Made by a program: the position numbers and the translations under genes
Notes under the pieces: generated by a model
The model's input: only the letters and a program-made list of their open reading frames with translations
What the model was told of the DNA's origin: nothing
The model's database searches: none
Part shown: positions 1 through 6,938 of the stretch, piece after piece
How the letters are laid out: every line of letters starts with the position of its first letter
Position numbering within the stretch: the first letter of the stretch is position 1
DNA from: Chloroflexota bacterium
Lineage (GTDB): Bacteria > Chloroflexota > Anaerolineae > Anaerolineales > UBA4823
DNA: 34,848 nt
Assembly: GCA_012516075.1 (NCBI GenBank)
Contig: JAAYXE010000015.1
Location: 1-34,848, forward strand
Direction: 5' to 3'

Positions 1-466
1 TATCTATATAAGTCATCTTCTAAATTTCTTTCTGCAATAATGGTTTCAAAAAAGTCGGTCAGGTTATAACCATTGAACCGAAATTACAAATGCCTTGTCT
101 GCTCCCTTGTCCTTGTAGGTATTCTGTTTGCTACTAGTTATCGCAGATTTGTACTATACCTACCACATGTTAAGGTGGAACTCTACCGCTTCGACATTTT
201 CAACCTCATCCCCATTAATCAGGTGTAAACTGCATCACCGTTCCCATCCTAAGGATGCGTATGCCAGAGATCCTCTTTGTCAAAGACGATAACAACACTG
301 CGATGGGTGAGCAGTACTCCCTGGCCGCAGCTCTGACCAGGCGCGCAGCCTGTTGAAAAGCTAACGCTTCGGCCTCGCCCTGCCAGATGTCCGCGCGGCG
401 CAGGCAAATGGTGACTTTATATATGAACCGGAGAAATATCCCGAACGTGACCCGTTCGGGAAGTAG
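1..466 (+). other. Gene-poor AT-rich edge with possible decayed coding remnants
   Basis: There is no convincing intact gene here. Two short open stretches have a protein-like look. Positions 261-356 have ATG, an AAGGA at 251-255 and 31 codons beginning MPEILFVKDDN, which vaguely resembles the start of low-molecular-weight phosphatase/arsenate reductase folds. Positions 365-466 are 34 codons in another frame ending in EPEKYPERDPFGK then TAG. The two are in different frames, so they could be pieces of one frameshifted gene. A small hairpin (CCCGAACG at 440-447, CGTTCGGG at 453-460) lies across the end of the second piece. The assignment is speculative. Confidence 0.25.
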
Positions 467-481
467 ATCTACTATGACAGC

Positions 482-523
482 AACCCCGCCCCTGCATTTC
501 TGTATTGCAGGGGCGGGGTTTTA
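482..523 (+). terminator. Strong intrinsic terminator
   Basis: A perfect 15-bp inverted repeat (482-496 pairs with 506-520, loop of 9 bases) is followed by TTTA on the plus strand. The T-rich tail lies only on the plus-strand side, so it terminates transcription arriving from 1-466. This supports a transcript there even though no intact gene is visible. It may also act weakly for the ABC genes that end at 567 on the other strand. Confidence 0.75.
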
Positions 524-566
524 CATTCCCAGCCTGTACCAGTCGCTCCGGGCAGCGAATCCAGCA

Positions 567-1241
567 CTAAACCTCCACCCGCTGAAGCACGCCGCTGGTC
601 ATGCGGTAGACCACGTCCATCCGGGGCAGTATGCTCAGATCGTGGGTGGCGATGATCACGCAGTAACCCAGGTTGTGGGCGAGGTCGACCAGGATGTCGA
701 TGATGTTGGCGCTGTTCTCCTCGTCCAGGTTGCCCGTCGGTTCGTCAGCGAGCAGCAGCCGGCTGTCCATCGACATGGCGCGGGCGATGCCCACGCGCTG
801 CTGTTCGCCGCCCGATAGCATGCCGGGGAAGCGGTCGAGTGCGGGCTCGGGCAGTGCGACGCGGGCGGCCAGTTCGCGCGCCCGCTGGCGCGCCTTCTCG
901 CCCCTGATCCCCCGCAGTTCCATCGGGAAGGTGATGTTTTCGGACACCGTCAGCAGCGGGAACAGGCGGAAGCTCTGGTAGATCATGGCTGCGCATTCAC
1001 GCCGGTACTTCGCCAGGTCCATGGTCGAGGTCGGTTTGCCCTCGTACAGGACCTGCCCGGATTTGGGCACATCGAGCCCGGCGAGCAGCGAGAGCAGTGT
1101 GCTCTTGCCGCTGCCCGACTTGCCAACGATGGCGTACACCTTCCCCAGCTCGAAGGAGCAGTTGATCTGCCTGATGGCGTCGACCTGCTGGTATTTGCTG
1201 TTGTAGCTGTAGGAGACGTCGATGAGCTCGAGTATTTTCAA
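567..1241 (-). CDS. ABC transporter ATP-binding protein (LolD/MacB-like)
   Basis: This 224-residue nucleotide-binding subunit hydrolyses ATP at the cytoplasmic face to drive the FtsX-type permease encoded just upstream. The full ABC signature is present: Walker A at residues 40-48 (GKSGSGKST), Q-loop Gln89, signature LSGGEQ at 142-147, Walker B LLLADEP at 162-168 with the D-loop NLDEE after it, and switch His200. The length is normal for the LolD/FtsE/MacB-ATPase class. The start appears to be TTG at 1241, because a strong GGAGGAG lies 3 bases upstream and overlaps the stop of the permease gene. Only 9 bases separate the two genes, so they are co-transcribed and probably translationally coupled. 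The exported substrate cannot be read from the sequence. Confidence 0.93.
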   Translation of the reverse strand: MKILELIDVSYSYNSKYQQVDAIRQINCSFELGKVYAIVGKSGSGKSTLLSLLAGLDVPKSGQVLYEGKPTSTMDLAKYRRECAAMIYQSFRLFPLLTVSENITFPMELRGIRGEKARQRARELAARVALPEPALDRFPGMLSGGEQQRVGIARAMSMDSRLLLADEPTGNLDEENSANIIDILVDLAHNLGYCVIIATHDLSILPRMDVVYRMTSGVLQRVEV

Positions 1242-1250
1242 TTCTCCTCC

Positions 1251-4200
1251 TCAGTCCTTATCCAGCAGAAGAGTGAGCACGCTGGAATAATTCATGATCG
1301 TGATGGAAGCGGCGGAGCCGGTGAAGAAGCAGATGAGGAACCCCGCGATGAGCGTCAGGTGCAGCGCAGCCGGCGCGCCCCAGACCAGCTGCCAGATGAG
1401 CAGGCCTGCCGCAGTGCCGAGCAGGCACAGGATGCTCTGTTCGTAAAAGAAGCTGAAGAAAGCGCCGGTGCGCGTGGCGCCCAGGCCGCGCATGGTGGCC
1501 AGCTCCAATTTCCGGCTGACGATCAGTAAATACGATACGACAACCGCGATGATCCCCACCAGCACATACAGGCAGGGGTACAGTGTGTTGATGTAGCCAA
1601 TCTGCTGCCGGAGGCTGGCGACGCTGTTATTAAAGGCAACATCCTTGAGCACAATAAACTCGCGCACGCTGCTGACCTGCTGCACCTGCGAATAACCATA
1701 ATCGGAAAGGTAGTCCTTCAGTTCGACGAGCCTGCGCGCGTCTGCGAGGGTGAAGCTCGCGCTGTGGAACACGGTCGACTGAAGGTAGTCCTTTTTCTGT
1801 TCCGGAGATACCGTCATCCCCCAGCCGGGCAGCTCGGACTCTGATTCCAGATCATCCCACAGCAGGGCGGGGTTGAAAAAGACTGCCAGCGGGGCGTAGA
1901 TCGTATCCCCGACGCCCTGCTTTTCGTAGCTGCCAACCACGCGCAGATCCAGATGCTGAAAGACCTGCGCCTGGTCACCGGGGTTTAAGGTGGTATGGTT
2001 AAACGCCACCCGCACTGTGTCTCCCAGGGCGATGCCCTTTTCGGCCATGAGCGAGCTGGGGAGGATGGCGCTGTACAGCCTTTCGTCGTCCGCCGGCACA
2101 GCCAGGATGGATTCGTCGTAGCCTTCCATGAAGGTCATCAGGATGGTGTCGGCGTAGTAAAACTCAGGGGCTGTGCGGATGTTGTTCGTGGCCGTGAAAT
2201 CGGACCCGCGCAGGATCTCCGCCTCCAGCGACTCGCGAGCGAAATGGCTGGACGGCACATACAGCGGGGGGATATCCTGTTCGCCGCCGCCGGCGGGTTT
2301 GCTGACTCCCATGTAGTAATAGGGTTCGCTGATCGAGACGGACAGATCGCGGATCATCCCTGTATGATAGAGACCGGCCACGTCGTATGCGTTCAGCAAC
2401 TGATTTCCGATCTGCTTTCCGTTGATGTCCGTATAGTATCCTTCGATGGTGGTGTTGTCGTAAACCGCCTCAAGCTGTTCCTCATAACGCCGGGCCGTAG
2501 TGGCCAGCTGTCCGAAGAAGATCACCACCGACACGGCAAGGATAGGGACCACCAAGGTGCGCATTCCGCCGCGCAGGATGGACAGGAACGCATACTTCAT
2601 GCTCCCGCCGCTGAGGGACGACGTTTTGTGCTGACCTCTGGGGCCCCCGGGTTTGCGCTGGCTCGTGCGGCTGTACAGAAACGTGCTGACGCAGAAAGCC
2701 GTGCAGGCGAGAACCGCAGCCAGAAAGACAGCTGCACCGGTAAACAGGAATAGCTCCCGCCCGAGCTGCGGCGCGAATTCCAGCGTCCGTGAGATGGTCA
2801 GGTTCCCGCTGCTGTAGCGGGAGTCGATCAGGGAAAAGTTTTCAGCAGCCCGGGCAACCAGGTCAATGATGCCCTCGTGCAGTCTGTACCCTGCGGCCGC
2901 GCCTGCCGCCGCGGCGGCCAGCGAGATGATCCCCGAACTGTAGAGGAAATACCGGGTCACCCGCCGCCTGCCTGCGCCGAGCATCAGCATCGTCTCGCTC
3001 GTCTCTCGCTGCCGGTATACGAACAGGTAGCCGAAGAGGATCACGGCCGCCAGCACCATCAGCACACAGACTGCGGTCACGATCTGCGCAATCCGTAGAA
3101 TGATCTGGTAAGGGACGGCCACCGTGGAATAGCCCTGGTCGTAGATGGTGAACTGGAAGCGGTCACCCAGGGCAGGTTCGATGCGCGCGGCAGCAGCGCC
3201 GGCATCCCGGTTGCGGATGACTGCCTGCCCGACGGTGTAACCGATCGGGTGCTGCGAATACGGCACGCCTGCGGACTCCGGCACGTAAACATACCAGCTT
3301 TTGTCCCCGACCGTGTTCATGATGCCCGCAACCGTGAAGGTTTCGTGATAGGAGAAGCCATCGGGCGCCCAGTAGCTGTTGTACACGCCCGGCCGGTCGG
3401 CCACGGCAGCCGAAAGCTCGATCGTATCCCCAACGCCCACATCCAGTCGTGCGGCCATCAGCTCCGAGATCACAGCGACGCGGCTGCCGTTTTCATATTC
3501 ATCCCTGGTGAACGGGCGCCCGTCGATGATGTACAGTTCCTGCTGGTGGAACGGCAGCAGCGACATGAGGTCGCCGGTGCCGTTGACCAGCACACTGTTG
3601 TTCGTTACAGGCAGCGTCTCAGCAAGCTGCAGGAGCACCGAATCTTCAGGGAGCACATAGTAGCGCCCATCCGCCCCATGCGCCGTAATGTCGATCTTGC
3701 CGGGTACGTCCGCGCCGCGTACGAGTGCTTCCACCCTGTCGGGCGGAACGGTGCGCAGGTGCAGCAGCGGCGTTTTACCGCGATACACCTCGCCAAATAC
3801 GAGATAGTAATGCCCTGGCTCGAAGGCGCCAAAATCATCGTCGATGAGGATGATGGAATCGGTCTCGCTTTTGGACGAGTACAGCGCGTTCATCACAATG
3901 GCGCGGTAAAGGTGATTCTCCTCGTCGTAGCTGGCATTGCCCACCACCAGAACAGACAGCATCTGGTAGGGCATGTAGCTGTCGGTGCGCCAGAAGCCTT
4001 CAACATATCCAAATGAACGTGCGGGCGTATCCCACGACAGCGCCGCCTCGTCCTCTGCAATCACCCCGGCATCAAAGGTTTCGAGTGCGCTCGCCAGGGC
4101 TGCGTCATAGCCCGTATCGTCCGGGTACCCGGTTCCCATGTACTCGACCAGGCCGATGGTGGTGTAAAAGTCATCACAGTCTTCCAGGAACTGTGCAGCG

Positions 4201-4319
4201 GAGGCCCAGACGCTGACACCCAGCGCCAGCGCCAGCGTGAGGGCAAAGATCAGCAGCGTGAAGAGCGCGGTTTTTCCTCTGGAGCGAATGATGCTGAGAA
4301 GGCTGTTGCGAAAGATCAT
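1251..4319 (-). CDS. FtsX/MacB-type ABC transporter permease, duplicated form
   Basis: This 1022-residue membrane protein is the partner of the ATPase encoded 9 bases downstream. It has an N-terminal membrane helix (about residues 12-35), a long extracytoplasmic region, a cluster of three helices (about 405-580, including a VLMVLAAVILFGYLFVY stretch), another single helix near 620, a second extracytoplasmic region and a final three-helix cluster near the C terminus. This is the two-FtsX-unit arrangement of large 8-10 helix permeases that work with LolD-like ATPases in export or mechanotransmission rather than classic uptake. It is the first gene of its operon; a weak GGGAAG precedes the ATG. 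No promoter was convincing in 4320-4400. The MarR gene lies divergently 571 bases away, so shared control is possible but unproven. Confidence 0.9.
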   Translation of the reverse strand: MIFRNSLLSIIRSRGKTALFTLLIFALTLALALGVSVWASAAQFLEDCDDFYTTIGLVEYMGTGYPDDTGYDAALASALETFDAGVIAEDEAALSWDTPARSFGYVEGFWRTDSYMPYQMLSVLVVGNASYDEENHLYRAIVMNALYSSKSETDSIILIDDDFGAFEPGHYYLVFGEVYRGKTPLLHLRTVPPDRVEALVRGADVPGKIDITAHGADGRYYVLPEDSVLLQLAETLPVTNNSVLVNGTGDLMSLLPFHQQELYIIDGRPFTRDEYENGSRVAVISELMAARLDVGVGDTIELSAAVADRPGVYNSYWAPDGFSYHETFTVAGIMNTVGDKSWYVYVPESAGVPYSQHPIGYTVGQAVIRNRDAGAAAARIEPALGDRFQFTIYDQGYSTVAVPYQIILRIAQIVTAVCVLMVLAAVILFGYLFVYRQRETSETMLMLGAGRRRVTRYFLYSSGIISLAAAAAGAAAGYRLHEGIIDLVARAAENFSLIDSRYSSGNLTISRTLEFAPQLGRELFLFTGAAVFLAAVLACTAFCVSTFLYSRTSQRKPGGPRGQHKTSSLSGGSMKYAFLSILRGGMRTLVVPILAVSVVIFFGQLATTARRYEEQLEAVYDNTTIEGYYTDINGKQIGNQLLNAYDVAGLYHTGMIRDLSVSISEPYYYMGVSKPAGGGEQDIPPLYVPSSHFARESLEAEILRGSDFTATNNIRTAPEFYYADTILMTFMEGYDESILAVPADDERLYSAILPSSLMAEKGIALGDTVRVAFNHTTLNPGDQAQVFQHLDLRVVGSYEKQGVGDTIYAPLAVFFNPALLWDDLESESELPGWGMTVSPEQKKDYLQSTVFHSASFTLADARRLVELKDYLSDYGYSQVQQVSSVREFIVLKDVAFNNSVASLRQQIGYINTLYPCLYVLVGIIAVVVSYLLIVSRKLELATMRGLGATRTGAFFSFFYEQSILCLLGTAAGLLIWQLVWGAPAALHLTLIAGFLICFFTGSAASITIMNYSSVLTLLLDKD

Positions 4320-4748
4320 CGATGCCCGCTTCCCTGTGCGAAAGCTTGTAGTATGGTGAACGGCGGCTGCCGTCTCTGAGTCGACCGGAATGTGCCGGAT
4401 GTGTCTCTATACGTGCTCTGTCGAATCAACCCGCGGCCGCCGGCATAACGCCGGCGAGCAGTTTTCTAAAGGCAGTGCAGCAGTGCGCGCATTTCTGTCT
4501 TCCCCATCCGGTCGCGGAAACGGGCGCAAACCCCCCTCCGGACGCGCTGCAGGAAAGGTCCGGCAGGCGATGGCAGATGGAATGGCGGCAGGTCTCACTG
4601 CTGGTGCGGCCGCGATGTGTTCTTCAATGTTCTGGCCTGTGTTCGCTGTGATATCCGGTAAGGGATGGGAACATGCCTGGGGCCATATTGGCGGGATTAT
4701 AGCAAATCTCGATAGTTTCCTGGATACAGATCCGGATGGAATCCCTGA
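4320..4748. other. Long intergenic region between ABC permease and MarR operon
   Basis: No supported gene is present. A plus-strand open frame at 4390-4764 has low-complexity, arginine-rich composition at its N-terminal half, lacks a ribosome binding site and resembles no family I recognise, so I treat it as chance. The region should hold the leader of the divergent ABC operon. The palindromic control region of the MarR operon begins at 4749. Confidence 0.5.
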
Positions 4749-4822
4749 TTGGTTAACATGTTAACCAAATGCATTATAATGCAGCGGTTGTACCCGCCGC
4801 CTAACCGGTACCGGTTAGGCGG
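4749..4822 (+). promoter_or_regulatory. MarR operon promoter with three perfect palindromes
   Basis: Three perfect palindromes lie within 74 bases. P1 spans 4749-4768 (20 bp, half-site TTGGTTAACA). P2 spans 4770-4783 (14 bp, half-site TGCATTA) and contains a consensus -10 TATAAT at 4775-4780 that reads as TATAAT on the other strand too. P3 spans 4797-4822 (26 bp, half-site CCGCCTAACCGGT). P1 and P3 share the GGTTA/TAACC core. With that -10 the start of transcription would be near 4787, which places P1 over the -35 to spacer region and P3 in the 5' leader. This is the geometry expected for a dimeric repressor, probably the MarR protein encoded 69 bases downstream of P3, acting on its own promoter. 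Confidence 0.75.
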
Positions 4823-4890
4823 ATTGGAACCGGAGCTGATTATGGCAGCGATGCTGCACGCAGCGGCAGCATCAAAGGAAGGTTGCTTAT

Positions 4891-5340
4891 ATGACAAACA
4901 TTCGCGATATCTGGCTGCATGCCCACCACATGCTGCGTTCTGCCAGGCAGATCGTCAACAACAATCTGCGCCCGCTCAACCTGAGCAGCGCCGAAGGGAA
5001 CATTCTGCTCCACCTGCTGACGCAGGGAAAGGAGCTGCGGCAGGAGGATCTGGTGGCGCAGCTGGATATCAGTAAGCCGGCCGTCTCGCGCGCCCTGAAT
5101 TCGCTGGAGAAAAAAGGTTTTGTCACCCGCGAGCCGGATCCTGGCGACCGGCGCGCACACCGGGTCCGGCTCACGGACCGGGCGCTGGAGATCAGCCCGG
5201 CTGTTGAGCAGGCGTATAACGAGATGTACGCTCTTGCGGTTCAGGACATCTCGCAGGATGAGCTGGCGGAATTCCTGCGCCTGTTCAACCGGATCTCTGA
5301 AAACTTTTCCCGTGCTGAGGATCGATATGCCGCACATTGA
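4891..5340 (+). CDS. MarR-family winged-helix transcriptional regulator
   Basis: This 149-residue protein has the usual MarR length and layout: an N-terminal dimerisation helix, a helix-turn-helix at about 52-74 (QEDLVAQLDISKPAVSRALN), and a wing at about 80-95 with the diagnostic DPGDRRAHRVRLT stretch in which Asp and Arg contact the DNA minor groove. C-terminal helices complete the dimer interface. AAGGAAGG at 4875-4882 lies 8 bases before the ATG. It is first in an operon with a lipid-kinase-like gene whose start lies inside the MarR gene, and then a CDF-like gene. The palindromes at 4749-4822 are its likely operator sites. MarR proteins usually act as repressors that release DNA on binding a small phenolic or lipophilic ligand; the ligand here is unknown. 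Confidence 0.93.
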   Translation: MTNIRDIWLHAHHMLRSARQIVNNNLRPLNLSSAEGNILLHLLTQGKELRQEDLVAQLDISKPAVSRALNSLEKKGFVTREPDPGDRRAHRVRLTDRALEISPAVEQAYNEMYALAVQDISQDELAEFLRLFNRISENFSRAEDRYAAH

Positions 5341-6052
5341 CCTGGCCGGCCTGGGCCTGTATCTGGCTTATTTTATTGTCACAGGGGCGCCGGCTGTGCT
5401 GCTTAAAGTGTTTTTTGATATCCCTTTCGAGTTGATCCGCAAGATATACCACTTCGTGATCACGCTCTCAATCTTCCCCCTGGTGACGTTTTTCAGCACC
5501 TGGCAGGACGCTGTACTGGCCGTCATCTTATTTACATTGATTGCCTACCCGATTCTGGCGCGATTGGAACACGCGGCGCTCTACAGGCGAATTGCCGTTG
5601 AGCGCAAAGGCGGTGAGTTTAAAAGTAGTCTCCTGGTTGTTCAGATGTCGATGGCGCTGCTGCTCTTTGTCTTCTGGGGGCTGCTGGGGGAGGAGTGGAA
5701 GTATATTGCCGTTGTGGCGGTGATGGCCTGGGGGTTTGGCGACGCAGCCGCTGCCCTTGTGGGCAAGGCCGTGGGGCGGCACCGGATCCGGAACCCGCAC
5801 ATCCAGGGGCCGAAAACGTATGAAGGGACTTTCGCGATGTTCTTCATCTCCGGCCTGGCGGTTTTTCTGACACTGCTGCTTTATGCCCACCAGCCCTGGT
5901 ATGTGAGCCTGGCGATCGCGCTGCTCGTCGCTCCCGTGTGCGCTGCGGTTGAACTGTTCACCAACGGCGGCATGGACACCCTGACCGTGCCCATCTCGAC
6001 CGGCCTGGTTGTGCTGTTCTTCCTGTCGCTGTTCCGCGTCCTGGGTGCATAG
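5327..6052 (+). CDS. CTP-dependent prenol/diacylglycerol kinase-like membrane protein
   Basis: This 241-residue polytopic protein, with about seven membrane helices, belongs to the phosphatidate cytidylyltransferase-like fold that includes dolichol kinase (SEC59), phytol kinase (VTE5) and yeast DGK1. Visible family marks are RKIYH at 38-42, GDAAAALVGKAVG at 138-150, KTYEGT at 163-168, Glu209, and a D(217)TLTVP stretch near the end. Members use CTP to phosphorylate a lipid alcohol in the membrane. I chose the ATG at 5327: GAGG stands at 5317-5320, the first residues give an N-terminal helix, and it overlaps the MarR gene by 14 bases (coupled translation). The longer reading from 5120 is a MarR shadow. 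The substrate could be phytol, another polyprenol or diacylglycerol. Confidence 0.82.
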   Translation: MPHIDLAGLGLYLAYFIVTGAPAVLLKVFFDIPFELIRKIYHFVITLSIFPLVTFFSTWQDAVLAVILFTLIAYPILARLEHAALYRRIAVERKGGEFKSSLLVVQMSMALLLFVFWGLLGEEWKYIAVVAVMAWGFGDAAAALVGKAVGRHRIRNPHIQGPKTYEGTFAMFFISGLAVFLTLLLYAHQPWYVSLAIALLVAPVCAAVELFTNGGMDTLTVPISTGLVVLFFLSLFRVLGA

Positions 6053-6055
6053 CCC

Positions 6056-6721
6056 ATGAATGGACTTACGAAAGAACAGTCCTCCAGCCGTGAAAAGGTG
6101 CTGCTGACCTCACTGTTGTTGAGCGCGCCCGGGGTCGTGGTGACGGGGATCGCCCTGATGAGCAGCCATTCCACGACCCAGCTCGCCGACTTCCTGCGCC
6201 GCCTCGTGGAGGTTGTGGCAGTCTTTATTTCCTGGTGGGTCTTCCGCCAGCTGCAGCGGAATGAGGCGATGAGTGAGACGCAGCAGGCCCGGTTGGAGCA
6301 GTCGGCCGGGTTGAGCGCCGGCGGGGCGATGCTCTGCTCGGGGATCGTCCTGCTGGTTGTGGCCCTGTCGCGATGGTCCATATTTGAGCCGGGCGGCAAC
6401 GTTACCATGGGCCTGGTGATCGCGGTGCTGGGTGCGCTTACGAACGGCTGGTTCTGGTGGCGCTACAGTGCATTAACACGGGAGCAGTACAGCGCCGTGA
6501 CTGCGGCCCAGCAGCAGCTGTACCGGGCGAAAACCTCGGTGGACCTGTGCGTGGTCGCTGCGCTGACCGCTGTGGCCATTGCGCCGGCCCATCCGCCGAC
6601 CCGCTGTGTGGACCTTCTGGGCTCGATCATTGTGGCGATCTATCTGCTGTGGAGCGGGCTGCGAACGGCGCAGAAGCATCTGGGCGAGGTGAGAGCCGGC
6701 CTTTCAACCGGGAGAAACTGA
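6056..6721 (+). CDS. CDF-like membrane protein lacking normal metal ligands
   Basis: This 221-residue protein starts 4 bases after the preceding gene. Its helix plan matches the transmembrane half of cation diffusion facilitators. A TM2-like motif is at 43-60 (QLADFLRRLVE, compare the usual LADxxHSxxD), and TM5-TM6 is at 155-205 (KTSVD, then CVDLLGSIIVAIYLLWSGL). The four positions that normally bind zinc appear as Arg48, Glu52, Lys159 and Asp163, so two ligands are replaced by basic residues. It also lacks the cytoplasmic C-terminal domain of about 90 residues. Zinc transport is therefore unlikely. It may move another solute, or act as a partner of the kinase-like protein upstream. Family assignment is from motif shape only. 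Confidence 0.65.
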   Translation: MNGLTKEQSSSREKVLLTSLLLSAPGVVVTGIALMSSHSTTQLADFLRRLVEVVAVFISWWVFRQLQRNEAMSETQQARLEQSAGLSAGGAMLCSGIVLLVVALSRWSIFEPGGNVTMGLVIAVLGALTNGWFWWRYSALTREQYSAVTAAQQQLYRAKTSVDLCVVAALTAVAIAPAHPPTRCVDLLGSIIVAIYLLWSGLRTAQKHLGEVRAGLSTGRN

Positions 6722-6938
6722 GCCTGTTGATCGTTTTTTGTCTGGATGGACGTCAGCCGGAAGGGCGCTGCACCAGAGATAAGACAGCTCAGCCTGCCTG
6801 GCCTCCTGCCCGTGCATCTTTACGGAGATTGGTGCTGACAGGGGTATAATTTCCCGGTATTTGCAATTTCAGCCAAAACTCATTCAGCCTGTGCTTTCGT
6901 GCAGGCAGCCGTACAGGTATTTTATCGGGGGATGATCC

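Noticed and set aside
4390..4764. 124-codon open frame, plus strand, ending in DTDPDGIPDWLTC
   Set aside because: No ribosome binding site, low-complexity composition, and its end lies in the MarR palindrome. The DPDGIP piece recalls calcium-binding repeats but occurs only once.
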